From: Lactobacillus johnsonii
GTDB lineage: Bacteria > Bacillota > Bacilli > Lactobacillales > Lactobacillaceae
Assembly: GCF_013487865.1 (NCBI RefSeq)
Contig: NZ_CP047409.1
Location: forward strand, 1,488,001-1,552,000
DNA length: 64,000 bases
Direction: 5' to 3'
Shown: piece after piece, positions 17,740 to 25,179 of the stretch
How the letters are laid out: the number at the start of each line of letters is the position of its first letter
How positions within the stretch are numbered: the stretch's first letter is position 1
Program-made: the position numbers and the translations under genes
The notes under the pieces: generated by a model
Told to the model about the DNA's origin: nothing
The model's input: the letters and a program-made list of their open reading frames with translations, nothing else
The model's database searches: none

Positions 17740-19008
17740 CTACATGAATGATTTAAGTAACGTAGCTTTAGTACTTCCATGACCATTTTCTTCTTCAACA
17801 GCATAACGAGTTGCATCAATACAGTGGTTATAAGCGTCAATAGGCTTATTAGTGTATTCATCTGTTTTCTTATCTTTTACATACGTATAATTCTGCAACT
17901 CTTCAATCGTCTTAACGCAACGATCATCGACTATCCAATCAAATTGCTGCAAGAACTGAATACCTTGAACAATTGAATCAGGTCCTTTCAAAGCTGGCCG
18001 AATTCGATATATTCCATCTCTACGCATTTCAGCAATCGACTTCTTTTCTGCGCTATCTGCAGTTATTACTTCTTTTGCGAAACCCATGTCCTTAATAACT
18101 TTAGCAAGTTGGTTATTAAGCAACCCTCTCTTCACAAATTCATCCATTACATAAAGCTTACGTCGCTTTAAATCTAATTTGATGTGCATAAATGCACTAG
18201 GGTCGTTAACAAACCCATAGTCCAATCCAAAGTAATCATGTAGATTAATCAATTCTGGATCTCTTGGATTTAAACGTCTTGTTTCAAAGCTTGGGAAGAC
18301 CAACTTATCCAATGTTGCAAATTCACCCAGTGTGTAGATCTTATAATAAGCAGGATTGGTTCTCTTTAAGTCCTCAATTGTCTTGATGTTGTCAGCATCT
18401 AAGAATTTATTATCCTTATAAGTCGATTGATGAATTGCCACACGGTTTTTATCATAATCAGCTGCTGGATCAAACCAGGTTGTATAAGTCCAATTAAGCT
18501 TGCTAACTGGATTAAACATACAAAATATTTGTCGTTGCTTATGCTTAGGCTCACGAAGTCTAAGAGTTAGTTGCGTGTAGTCATTATGATTAAACTCACT
18601 TGCTTCTTCCATAACCACATCTGACAGTCCCTTAATAGATTTAATCTTTTCTGGATCATCCATACCTTGAAATAAAAAAATCGCCCCATTTGGAAGGACG
18701 ATTGTCTTATCAGATCTATTTACGTGACAGTACTGGAGTATATCCCAGCTACTTAAACACTCGGTAACATCAGTAAAAATTGAATTCTTAATTGTTCTGT
18801 CAACTTTACGAAGCCATAATACCTTTCTTGGTACACGCCAGTGCTTCAGAGACTTCAGTACAACTTTCTGTACAACACCATGGCTTTTACCACTAGAAGC
18901 TCCACCATACCAAACTTCTGTAAATTTAGAGTAATCAAATAAATTGTCATATATTTGCTGATTAAACACTTTTGAGGGATGCGGGAAATTCAAATTAATC
19001 CTAACCAT
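17740..19008 (-). CDS. terL: Terminase large subunit
   Basis: 422 residues from ATG 19008 (an ATG at 19011 is also possible; the AGGTG site fits either). The ATPase half carries Walker A GGASSGKSH at about 35-43 and a Walker B-like VVMEEAS at about 130. The nuclease half starts near DYGFVNDPSAF (first acidic ligand) and ends with NHCIDATRYAVEEE. This motor cuts concatemers and pumps DNA through the portal. The start overlaps the small subunit gene. Together with the SPP1-like portal and gp7 genes this hints at headful packaging, but the mode cannot be settled from sequence alone. Confidence 0.94.
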   Translation of the reverse strand: MVRINLNFPHPSKVFNQQIYDNLFDYSKFTEVWYGGASSGKSHGVVQKVVLKSLKHWRVPRKVLWLRKVDRTIKNSIFTDVTECLSSWDILQYCHVNRSDKTIVLPNGAIFLFQGMDDPEKIKSIKGLSDVVMEEASEFNHNDYTQLTLRLREPKHKQRQIFCMFNPVSKLNWTYTTWFDPAADYDKNRVAIHQSTYKDNKFLDADNIKTIEDLKRTNPAYYKIYTLGEFATLDKLVFPSFETRRLNPRDPELINLHDYFGLDYGFVNDPSAFMHIKLDLKRRKLYVMDEFVKRGLLNNQLAKVIKDMGFAKEVITADSAEKKSIAEMRRDGIYRIRPALKGPDSIVQGIQFLQQFDWIVDDRCVKTIEELQNYTYVKDKKTDEYTNKPIDAYNHCIDATRYAVEEENGHGSTKATLLKSFM

Positions 19009-19456
19009 CATAATCACCTGGATCAATATTTACTGTGATATCAGTTTGAGTTTCAACTTTATCGGTAAAGATCTTATAGTACTTTCCTAGTAATTCCAAA
19101 GCTTTTAACTGATCTTGATCTTCAGGAGTTACTGTAGTTACATTGTCATACTCAACCTTTGGCTTCTTTCCCTTATAGGACACACGCTTAAATATCTTTT
19201 GACTAGGCTTTCCTGCTGCAATATGGCTCAAATTATCTAGAACCTCATTGATATCAAGAATATCGTTAACCTTAGTTTTATGCATTATTTCGCTAAGATA
19301 TTCAGATACGTTATCATTTGCTATCAATCTTGACCCATTGGCTCTTGCTTGATTATCACTTTTGACTTTATAAACAGCCTTATACGCTCTAGAAGCATTG
19401 AAATCTTTCAAATATTCCTGACAAAATTTCTTCTGTTTTGGAGTTAGTTCTTTCAA
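19001..19456 (-). CDS. terS: Terminase small subunit
   Basis: 151 residues. The N-terminal LTPKQKKFCQEYLKDFNASR and ANGSRLIANDNVSEYLSE motifs are the standard DNA-binding region of terminase small subunits in this family. A coiled oligomerisation region and a beta-rich C-terminus follow. It recognises the packaging start site, which may lie within its own gene or the non-coding stretch upstream (20,373-21,214). The gene overlaps the large subunit. Confidence 0.92.
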   Translation of the reverse strand: MKELTPKQKKFCQEYLKDFNASRAYKAVYKVKSDNQARANGSRLIANDNVSEYLSEIMHKTKVNDILDINEVLDNLSHIAAGKPSQKIFKRVSYKGKKPKVEYDNVTTVTPEDQDQLKALELLGKYYKIFTDKVETQTDITVNIDPGDYDG

Positions 19457-19473
19457 ATTATCACCACCTTAGT

Positions 19474-19674
19474 TTATGCATACCAACGTCTAAACAGAAT
19501 ATCTTTAGTTTTTAAAGCTTCTTTTGCAAAACTCTTTGGATCAGAACATTTACTAGAAGCAATCATATTAAGTACTTGCTCATACAAATTATCTTCCAAT
19601 AAATGGGCTACTTCGGGATCTGACTGCTCTTCTTTTATTTCTTTAACCTGGTCTACTACATCTTTAATATCCAT
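19474..19674 (-). CDS. Small phage protein before terminase
   Basis: 66 residues, opening with an acidic helix (MDIKDVVDQVKEIKEEQSDP) and ending FAKEALKTKDILFRRWYA. It sits 18 bases upstream of the small terminase gene on the same strand and directly after a terminator, so it is probably the first gene of the packaging transcript. No family is recognised. The ribosome site GGAGAATA lies before its ATG. Confidence 0.6.
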   Translation of the reverse strand: MDIKDVVDQVKEIKEEQSDPEVAHLLEDNLYEQVLNMIASSKCSDPKSFAKEALKTKDILFRRWYA

Positions 19675-19682
19675 TATTCTCC

Positions 19683-19710
19683 AAAATAAAAAGCCAGCTT
19701 ATGCTGGCTT
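19683..19710 (-). terminator. Rho-independent terminator
   Basis: A perfect 8-base stem, AAGCCAGC (19691-19698) with GCTGGCTT (19703-19710) and a TTAT loop, is followed on the minus strand by TTTTATTTTGG. It lies just after the stop of the Ntn-hydrolase-like gene and should end transcription from the tRNA and Ntn side before the packaging genes, unless antiterminated. Confidence 0.85.
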
Positions 19711-19715
19711 AAAAA

Positions 19716-20372
19716 TTATAAATTGTCTAGACAAAACTTATATTGCTTATCATAATCTTCAAATTCATCAATTATGTTAGTAATGGATAATATTTTTCCA
19801 TCTTTAACTACTAAATCAATTAAAATATTTTGGCCACCTATTCCAACTTTATTTTCAATCTTTTTATCGTCAATATTCTTTTCAATTTTCATTAATTCTT
19901 TAAATATATGAATTTTATTATTTGAATCTCCATTTAGCAAATAGTCTATCGCTTCTTCACACTTAGGCTTTAATATCCAATTAGGATTTGAATAACTTGC
20001 TATCTCTTGCATATCGAATCTATCTGTACTCCTAAGAGCATAAGCATGGGTATTCAGATCTTCATCAAATCCAAAGATATAAATCGTCGTATCCGTATTT
20101 ACTTTTTCAATATTATTTTTTAAAAAGTCTCGTATTATTAGACTAAATGTTTTAACCTCTTTCGATAAAATTGATCTAGCCTTATCCATAGCTATTCTAA
20201 TAATTGAAAAGTCCCCAGTTCCACACAGTATACTTTGAGTAAAAAGATAATATTCAAATTTTTGAGTAAAGTAAGATGGAACAGTTTTTCCACTGTCATC
20301 TTTTCTCGACGCTAAAGTATCCATAGATAAAACAATACTATTAGGACTAATTTCGGCATTTAAAGCAGTCAT
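19716..20372 (-). CDS. Putative proteasome-type Ntn hydrolase-like phage protein
   Basis: 218 residues. The N-terminus has Thr2 after the initiator Met and MDTLAS with Asp18, exactly 16 residues later; this copies the Thr1/Asp17 spacing of proteasome beta subunits and HslV. Lys38 in TQKFEYY and a CGTGDFSII turn at 50-58 match the order of the Lys33 and glycine-turn motifs, with about four extra residues. A GIGGQNILID segment near 178 recalls the later SGG region. If Met is removed, Thr would be the N-terminal nucleophile. This is a pattern-based inference. It lies alone between two terminators, so it is transcribed separately from the terminase genes. Confidence 0.55.
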   Translation of the reverse strand: MTALNAEISPNSIVLSMDTLASRKDDSGKTVPSYFTQKFEYYLFTQSILCGTGDFSIIRIAMDKARSILSKEVKTFSLIIRDFLKNNIEKVNTDTTIYIFGFDEDLNTHAYALRSTDRFDMQEIASYSNPNWILKPKCEEAIDYLLNGDSNNKIHIFKELMKIEKNIDDKKIENKVGIGGQNILIDLVVKDGKILSITNIIDEFEDYDKQYKFCLDNL

Positions 20373-20397
20373 AAATATTCACCTCAGTAACAATTAT

Positions 20398-20436
20398 AAA
20401 AAAATCAACTCCGAAGTGACAGAGTTGACTTTTTTG
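20398..20436. terminator. Bidirectional terminator between tRNA cluster and Ntn-like gene
   Basis: TCAACTC (20405-20411) pairs with GAGTTGA (20422-20428). A runs precede and T runs follow, so it can work in both directions. On the minus strand it would end a transcript coming from the tRNA-like cluster. Confidence 0.7.
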
Positions 20437-20453
20437 AGATGAATATACATTGC

Positions 20454-20471
20454 TTGTCCCTATTAGGACAA
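20454..20471. promoter_or_regulatory. TTGTCC/GGACAA palindrome beside tRNA-like gene
   Basis: TTGTCC (20454-20459) and GGACAA (20466-20471) form a perfect inverted repeat with a 6-base centre, immediately after the end of the first tRNA-like gene. The same arms with a 7-base centre occur over the -35 box of the CI promoter at 29,277-29,295. A shared phage regulator is possible, or it could act as an RNA 3'-end hairpin here. Confidence 0.4.
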
Positions 20472-20542
20472 TAGCGATAGATGGAATCGAACCGCCCCGC
20501 AGCCATTTTCACGGCCCGCTCCACCGATTAAGCTATATCGCT
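20472..20542 (-). tRNA. tRNA-like gene with a non-standard anticodon loop (Phe-like)
   Basis: 71 bases. The acceptor arms AGCGATA and TATCGCT pair perfectly; the D arm GCTTAATCGGTGGAGC and a T arm with TTCGATT are clear, although the T stem has one mismatch and one G-T pair. The anticodon arm does not make a normal 5+7 fold: GGCC and GGCT enclose an 8-base loop, GTGAAAAT, which looks like a Phe loop (GAA) with an extra A. No CCA is encoded. It may be a decaying tRNA or one with an expanded loop. Confidence 0.55.
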
Positions 20543-20579
20543 ACCCTTTTCATGAATCGTGGAGGTGATCAGCCTCCTA

Positions 20580-20653
20580 TGGCAACTGATGGGATCGAAC
20601 CACCGACGACTTAGAACTTCACTCTAACGCTCTACCAACTGAGCTAAGTTGCC
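20580..20653 (-). tRNA. tRNA-Phe (GAA)
   Basis: 74 bases with all four arms: acceptor GGCAACT/AGTTGCC, D arm GCTCAGTTGGTAGAGC, anticodon stem TTAGA/TCTAA with loop GTGAAGT (anticodon GAA), and T arm GGTGG-TTCGATC-CCATC. CCA is not encoded and must be added. Its T arm is nearly the same as that of the neighbouring tRNA-like gene, suggesting common origin. Phage tRNAs between terminase and regulator genes usually supplement late gene translation. Confidence 0.85.
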
Positions 20654-20801
20654 ATGATGCTCTGTTAAGGTACAGAGCTAAACCAACTGTAAAATAAACA
20701 ACCGATTTATTTCGTGAATGTTTATCACACTCTACCAATATAATTTTTGTTTTGTATGACAAGGTAAAGTTTTTGTTTTACGTCCGTTTTCCGCCGGACA
20801 A

Positions 20802-20882
20802 TGAGCAGCGTGGGGATCGAACCCACTGTATATTGTGAAAGAAGATTCCTTCTTTCTAATTCCAAATTGTGTCGTACTGCCC
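20802..20882 (-). tRNA. Degenerate tRNA-like element
   Basis: A strong T arm, GTGGG-TTCGATC-CCCAC (20810-20826), is followed by acceptor arm GCTGCTC and discriminator A. GGGCAGT at 20876-20882 can pair with this acceptor strand using two wobble pairs. Between them a D arm cannot be made convincingly, and the central hairpin GAAAGAAG-GAAT-CTTCTTTC gives loops of even size only. A longer fold starting near 20,940 also exists. It is best read as a tRNA remnant or an unusual tRNA-like RNA. Confidence 0.35.
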
Positions 20883-21214
20883 ACGACTATCGCGCAGTCC
20901 ACTGAACGATAGCCAACTCTTAACTACAATACGCTCGCCCGAACCGTGGGGTCATCGCATATTTAATCCTAGGGAGTAGCATCAAGCCCTAGGTAAGCAA
21001 CAAATAGGAATCGAACCTAAATGCTGCTGCACACCAATCATGAGACTAATTAACAGAGATAAACAAATAATGGTTGATGTACTAAGAGATCTTTATTCAA
21101 GACCTAAAATTGTAATTACTAAAAATTCTTGGAGGATTTCTAGGATCTTCCTTGCTTGAAAGGGTGTCATGTCGAAACTTTTTATTTTTTCGACACTAAC
21201 AATTTACCATGCTT
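20883..21214 (-). other. Non-coding stretch with further tRNA-like and hairpin elements; possible packaging region
   Basis: No credible gene is seen. It holds CCTAGGG/CCCTAGG arms (20968-20974, 20987-20993), a minihelix-like element at 20997-21030 in which an acceptor-type stem (gcaacaa with ctgctgc) directly encloses a T arm with TTCGATT but no anticodon arm, and a TGTCGAAA/TTTCGACA hairpin (21170-21195). The element at 20997-21030 looks like a tRNA 3' half. Placement upstream of the small terminase gene makes a packaging site possible but unproven. Confidence 0.35.
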
Positions 21215-21775
21215 TCAATCCGATAAGTGTCCGGAAACTGTACGATAATCGTACGATTTACTTTTTTCTGGAGCATTCTTTTTAGGCTTTTCTTCTTCTT
21301 TTTTGATGATCAAGTCAGGTATGTCTAAGCAACCATTCTTGGTCTTTTTGGAGTTCAGCAACTCTGCAAACTCGCATAGTGCTGCCTTACGCTTAGAGTA
21401 ATACTGGCTGTTAGAATAGCCCACAATTGGTTGTATCTTCCAATCAGGCATCTTTTTGACAAACTTATTAAGTAAAATTTGCTGATATGGATACGTGGGA
21501 CTCTTTTGACATAAAAGAATAGTCTGATAAACAGTTACTGCTCTTAGCTCGTTGCGCTCTACTTTCTCCCATGCTTTTTCTAGCTTACGCTCTTGTGAGT
21601 TAGTGGCACTATGAGATGCAGGCATTCCTGTAAAGGGTTGACCGGATAAATCGTCCAAACTAAGTGCAGCGCCCTTCACATACCCTGGAAACGTGTACTT
21701 TAGAAATCCAATAACTCTGCCGGAAGTCTTATCCATATCCATATCAAGTCCTAAGTCTGTATTTTTCTGTTCCAC
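21215..21775 (-). CDS. ArpU-family late transcription regulator
   Basis: 186 residues. The middle part, with AWEKVERNELRAVTVYQTIL and then YQQILLNKFVKKMPDWKIQPI, followed by GYSNSQYYSKRKAALCEFAE, has the sigma-like/ArpU pattern of phage proteins encoded just before the packaging genes. These proteins switch on late genes. The C-terminus is lysine- and glutamate-rich. It is the last gene of the early-middle block on this strand. The putative targets would be promoters in the non-coding tRNA region. Confidence 0.75.
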   Translation of the reverse strand: MEQKNTDLGLDMDMDKTSGRVIGFLKYTFPGYVKGAALSLDDLSGQPFTGMPASHSATNSQERKLEKAWEKVERNELRAVTVYQTILLCQKSPTYPYQQILLNKFVKKMPDWKIQPIVGYSNSQYYSKRKAALCEFAELLNSKKTKNGCLDIPDLIIKKEEEKPKKNAPEKSKSYDYRTVSGHLSD

Positions 21776-21790
21776 GTTCCCACTCCTAAA

Positions 21791-21892
21791 CTAGCCTTCT
21801 AAGCCATAATCTCTATATTGTCTTACTTCCATCGCACGCAGATATCCTTCACGATATGCTGCTTGTTTTAGCTCCCTATAATCGTTACTCAT
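21791..21892 (-). CDS. 33-residue small phage protein
   Basis: ATG at 21892 to TAG at 21791, product MSNDYRELKQAAYREGYLRA and 13 more residues. AAGGTGG lies 5 bases upstream of the ATG, a strong ribosome site, and the gene fits between two close neighbours on the same strand. It is charged and helical. Unknown function; the case for coding rests on the ribosome site and packing. Confidence 0.5.
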   Translation of the reverse strand: MSNDYRELKQAAYREGYLRAMEVRQYRDYGLEG

Positions 21893-21894
21893 CT

Positions 21895-22257
21895 TTACCA
21901 CCTTGTCTCTCTATCTTCAATAAAGTCTTTTAATCCATCTATACTCGACAAAAGCCGGTCCGTCTCTTCTTTTTCATATTCAGCAATTTTCTCAATTCTA
22001 AAATTATCGTAATCTTTAAAATTAGTTTTAAAGAGTGCTTCGACTCTTTTTGCAGTAGTACATTCATGATCTAAATCACGTAATTTAAAAGTATAATAAT
22101 CATCAGCAGGCTCGTTTTCAAATTCAAGGTCTTTTAAAATTGATCTCGAAAGACTTAATCCGGTTTTAATTATCTCTTTTTCACCATCATTCGGGTCTTC
22201 AAATGAGTAAACACCCTCACCTGGATATAGAGGATCGCCACATACACTACATAACAT
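21895..22257 (-). CDS. Early phage protein with N-terminal CxxC
   Basis: 120 residues opening MLCSVCGDPLYPGEGVYSFE, so Cys3 and Cys6 form a possible half zinc-binding site; a DLDHEC stretch near 75 may supply more ligands. The rest is acidic and helical. It sits in the cluster of small genes between the XRE gene and the ArpU gene. It is not recognised as a named family; a nucleic-acid or protein binding role is only a guess. Confidence 0.65.
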   Translation of the reverse strand: MLCSVCGDPLYPGEGVYSFEDPNDGEKEIIKTGLSLSRSILKDLEFENEPADDYYTFKLRDLDHECTTAKRVEALFKTNFKDYDNFRIEKIAEYEKEETDRLLSSIDGLKDFIEDRETRW

Positions 22258-22259
22258 GT

Positions 22260-22517
22260 TTATACCCCACCATATTCTTTCTTAAGATCTCCAAAATCAA
22301 AATGAATAGTCTTCTTATATGCGGTTGCAACTGCATTTAGTTGTATTTCAGCAAGTCTCAACTTAAAAGGAAGAACTATCTCCATTATTGCGACACGGCC
22401 TAGATCTTGATCGCTACGTGTATGCCATGCTCTTTGCATTGCCTTTTTATATTCGATTAGCAAGTAACGAATCTCAATTTTGGCTTGTTTCTTCCGCAAT
22501 TTATCTTCTTTTCTCAT
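22260..22517 (-). CDS. Small basic helical phage protein
   Basis: 85 residues, starting with a very basic helix (MRKEDKLRKKQAKIEIRYLL) and largely helical through position 65. It is two bases away from each neighbour, typical of a coupled early operon. No known motif is visible. It may bind nucleic acid because of its basic start. Confidence 0.6.
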   Translation of the reverse strand: MRKEDKLRKKQAKIEIRYLLIEYKKAMQRAWHTRSDQDLGRVAIMEIVLPFKLRLAEIQLNAVATAYKKTIHFDFGDLKKEYGGV

Positions 22518-22519
22518 AC

Positions 22520-22918
22520 TTAAAACTCCAATCTAACTCTCTTACGTTTGTTAGCTGCTACCCATCTAGTAGCCACTTCCATCATTAATTTTTGAAAATC
22601 TGGATTGCTCCATGCTGACTTGCCCATAAGTTGGCTACGGGCATACTCTTCATTTAAAGCGTCAGCTAACTTCTTGCTGGTTAACTTGCTATAAGACTCT
22701 TGTACTGGTTCCTTCTTTTCTTCAGCATAATAATCATGAAAAGGATCAGCTAATGATAATTTCTTTCTTTTGGCCTGATACCCAGCTGAAAATACCCCCC
22801 CGATAAGGTTTAAGGTATCCAAGTCTTCTAAAGGCTTATGATCGTCTAACTTCTTAATAATTGTCTTGTCTACATAGGCAATCTTTAAATCGCCCAATAC
22901 GTCAGATGCTACTTTCAT
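22520..22918 (-). CDS. Hypothetical early phage protein
   Basis: 132 residues from ATG 22918, chosen over a TTG 18 bases upstream because AAGGAG lies at the right spacing before this ATG and inside the longer version. It is charged, with a proline-poor helical middle (KLTSKKLADALNEEYARSQL) and a basic ending WVAANKRKRVRLEF. Unknown family. It lies in the early operon between a small membrane protein and a basic protein. Confidence 0.65.
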   Translation of the reverse strand: MKVASDVLGDLKIAYVDKTIIKKLDDHKPLEDLDTLNLIGGVFSAGYQAKRKKLSLADPFHDYYAEEKKEPVQESYSKLTSKKLADALNEEYARSQLMGKSAWSNPDFQKLMMEVATRWVAANKRKRVRLEF

Positions 22919-22928
22919 TTTTTTCTCC

Positions 22929-23090
22929 TTATACAAATCTCAAAAATAATAGAACTACGTTGATAATGGTTAGTCCCACTAGTGAATAAACAGTCACTAC
23001 TTTGTCATACTTCGGATCAACGTTCAGACCGTAATATAAATTGATTAGGATGAATGCTACCCACCATTCAGCTGATAAATGTCCGTTCAT
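22929..23090 (-). CDS. 53-residue phage membrane protein
   Basis: ATG at 23090 to TAA at 22929, product MNGHLSAEWWVAFILINLYY and on, with two hydrophobic helices at about 9-21 and 32-50 separated by a polar LNVDPKYDK turn. A GGAGTAAGG site precedes the ATG. It fills the gap between two assigned genes. A small two-helix membrane protein of an early operon; it could be a host-membrane modifier, but this is not shown. Confidence 0.6.
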   Translation of the reverse strand: MNGHLSAEWWVAFILINLYYGLNVDPKYDKVVTVYSLVGLTIINVVLLFLRFV

Positions 23091-23092
23091 CC

Positions 23093-23434
23093 TTACTCCT
23101 CATCAAAACTTGCATCAATTAGCAGTTTGCCAATCTTGGATTGAGATATACTGCCATCTGGATAATCCTCATTCAGCATGTCAGTAATGCGTTCATATGC
23201 GTCTTGCTCATATTCGTTTAAGTCGTGAATGTCGATATACTCGTCAACATATCCTTGCAAGTACGGGACAGAAACTTTCCAAAATTTAGCTAACTTTTCC
23301 CAAGTTTTTAATTTAGGCTCTCTTTTTCCAGTTTCATATTGGCTTAAAGTATTATTTGGTATTCCAATCATTCGGCTATATGAGCTTAGAGTTAAATTAG
23401 TCTTATTTCTAACTTCTCTTAATCTGTTTTGCAT
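23093..23434 (-). CDS. XRE-family (Cro/CI-type) helix-turn-helix protein
   Basis: 113 residues. The N-terminal 65 residues form an XRE domain: RLREVRNKTNLTLSSYSRMI, then IPNNTLSQYETGKREPKLKT and KLAKFWKVSVPYL. The C-terminus (LNEYEQDAYERITDMLNEDY) is acidic and may dimerise. It is in the early lytic operon just after the replication gene, away from the CI/Cro switch, so it may be a secondary regulator of early or late genes. Confidence 0.82.
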   Translation of the reverse strand: MQNRLREVRNKTNLTLSSYSRMIGIPNNTLSQYETGKREPKLKTWEKLAKFWKVSVPYLQGYVDEYIDIHDLNEYEQDAYERITDMLNEDYPDGSISQSKIGKLLIDASFDEE

Positions 23435-23439
23435 GGTGG

Positions 23440-24333
23440 TTACCTTCCGTACTCTCTAAAAATTGCGTTACGTTCTTCTCGACTTATATGTGACACTGGA
23501 TTCTGTTGCCTAATCTGTTGCTGAACCTTACTCCAATCAGTAGCCTTACGGATAGTCTTAGCTTGTTGCATATAGCGTGGTTTAGATGGCGTCATATCAA
23601 GTTCATCATCAAATCGACCATTAAACCAAGTAGAACCATTAAGTGTGTATTCTAGCGGTGTTTGTTTAATTTTAAGAAACTTAAGATAGTGCTCTAGTTT
23701 TTCTTTCATCACTTCAAATGTATTATCTTTGCTACGCTTTCTCCACGTCTTATAGTGTCTAAGAGCGGCCTTTTTACCTTGTTTCTTAGGATACATTGAC
23801 CATAATTGCTCAAATTCTGACTCATAAATTTGTGTCGGAGATTCGGAAGAATCGACTATATTATTTATACTATCCTTACCTAACCTATCCTTACCTAACC
23901 TATGCGGTCCATTTGACGTCCATTGGTTGTCCACTGGACGTCCATTATTTTCAACTCCTTTAATGCCAGTCTTTTTTCCAGTATCTGCTCTTGCTTTGGC
24001 TTGCTGAATTTCAATGTCTGGCAACATTTTGACAAGTAAGTCTCGATATATCGAATCAACTTTTCTATCGGAACGAATGCGATTGTTTTCTTTCCAATCA
24101 TTTATATAAGTAACAAGATCAGCATTTAAAACTGTTATAAGCCCTTTAGCTGCCAGAATTTTTAAATCATCTTCAGTAGAGCCTGTTTGTTTCATTACGT
24201 TATAGCCTTCAACAACTCCATCATCGTCAGCATGTATCCCTAAATGAAAGTAGAGACATTGAGTTGATGGAGGCATTTTAAGAAATCTTGCACTTTCAAC
24301 AATACGCTGTGAGAACATTCTACGTTGTGCCAA
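23440..24333 (-). CDS. Phage replication initiation / replisome organizer protein
   Basis: 297 residues. The N-terminal 90 residues (MAQRRMFSQRIVESARFLKM, then CLYFHLGIHADDDGVVEGY) are a winged-helix replisome organizer domain. A hydrophilic linker contains the repeat RLGKDRLGKD. The C-terminal part (FEQLWSMYPKKQGKKAALRHYK...FNGRFDDEL) matches phage replication proteins that follow a DnaD-like or helicase-recruiting role. It sits directly after the ERF recombination gene. The linker DNA contains tandem repeats that may be the origin. It has no ATPase motif, so host helicase must be recruited. Confidence 0.8.
   Translation of the reverse strand: MAQRRMFSQRIVESARFLKMPPSTQCLYFHLGIHADDDGVVEGYNVMKQTGSTEDDLKILAAKGLITVLNADLVTYINDWKENNRIRSDRKVDSIYRDLLVKMLPDIEIQQAKARADTGKKTGIKGVENNGRPVDNQWTSNGPHRLGKDRLGKDSINNIVDSSESPTQIYESEFEQLWSMYPKKQGKKAALRHYKTWRKRSKDNTFEVMKEKLEHYLKFLKIKQTPLEYTLNGSTWFNGRFDDELDMTPSKPRYMQQAKTIRKATDWSKVQQQIRQQNPVSHISREERNAIFREYGR
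23870..23946. repeat. Iteron-like repeats inside the replication gene; candidate phage origin
   Basis: Two exact tandem copies of CTATCCTTACCTAAC (23870-23884 and 23885-23899) plus a partial third are followed by spaced GTCCATT units: GTCCATT at 23907, GACGTCCATT at 23915 and 23937, and a TTGTCCACTGGAC palindrome-like core near 23928. Many temperate phages keep their origin inside the replication initiator gene. The repeats encode a polar linker, so they are under weak protein constraint. Confidence 0.5.
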
Positions 24334-24345
24334 TTAATTCACCAC

Positions 24346-25179
24346 CTAAAATAACTTTCCTTCTTTTGGAACAGCAGTCTCTACCTTCTTATCAGCGAAA
24401 GGATCTTTTTGAGATTGCTGAACTTTATTGACTGCAGCTTGTTTTTCCTTTTTCTCCTTATCTTTTTTAGCTTTAACCTTATCATTGGCTTCACTCTTCA
24501 TCGCTGATATCTCGCTGGCGAAATCCCACATATCTGTCATACTATTAACGGCTAATTTAGTTACGTTGTTATTGTCTCGATCTAGTAATTTACCTTTTGC
24601 TGCTAGATCACCTGCTAGTCCTAGAGAGAATAGTTTAGATAAAGCAACTTGCTTTCCTTTGTAAGAAAGAGTTAATTTTTCAATCTCTGTTGGACTCATA
24701 TATTGCGGCAATTCTTTAGCATCCGTGTCCTCTTCAGAGGCTATTCCAAAAATGCTGCTAATTGAGTACCTTCTACAATAGGTTAATGCTGATCCATATT
24801 GTTGAGCTTGTGGTTTCGTTATATCTAATAAATAACTACCAAAGTCGATAACTGCTCCCTTGCTATTAAAAATATAATTTTCTACACCAGTCTTTGCAAT
24901 TTCATTAACTGGTTGTTGAATGTATGCTAAATCTAATCCTCCAATGGCTTTTTGAATCGCAGTTAAGACTGCATTCAAGTCAGCATATTTATATCCATAT
25001 CCATCTTTACTTTTTGAAGGTTGTTCAAGTGCTTGCTTGACTTGAACAAAACTTTTAAGAAGTGATAGCTTTGCATCCAAGGATTGCTTAGCATCCATCC
25101 CTACAATTGTTTGAATATTCATTAATCCAACTGACTGAGGAGAAGCAATTGGATTTTTAGGTTCATTAAGTAACTCCAT
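24346..25179 (-). CDS. erf: ERF-family single-strand annealing protein
   Basis: 277 residues. The ERF signature is clear: KSFVQVKQALEQPSKSKDGY, YKYADLNAVLTAIQKAI, then AQQYGSALTYCRRYSISSIF and a following EEDTDAKE. The C-terminal third is lysine-rich and disordered (about 215-270). ERF proteins anneal complementary single strands in phage recombination. It overlaps the upstream DUF1351 gene by one base. An associated single-strand binding protein was not seen nearby. Confidence 0.9.
   Translation of the reverse strand: MELLNEPKNPIASPQSVGLMNIQTIVGMDAKQSLDAKLSLLKSFVQVKQALEQPSKSKDGYGYKYADLNAVLTAIQKAIGGLDLAYIQQPVNEIAKTGVENYIFNSKGAVIDFGSYLLDITKPQAQQYGSALTYCRRYSISSIFGIASEEDTDAKELPQYMSPTEIEKLTLSYKGKQVALSKLFSLGLAGDLAAKGKLLDRDNNNVTKLAVNSMTDMWDFASEISAMKSEANDKVKAKKDKEKKEKQAAVNKVQQSQKDPFADKKVETAVPKEGKLF

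Noticed and set aside
20937-20952. Fifth tRNA T arm (GGTTCGGGC)
   Set aside because: The flanking bases do not form a stem, so it is not counted as a tRNA element.
22520-22936. Longer TTG start for the gene at 22,520
   Set aside because: The ribosome site AAGGAG lies within the longer form and is correctly spaced for ATG 22,918.
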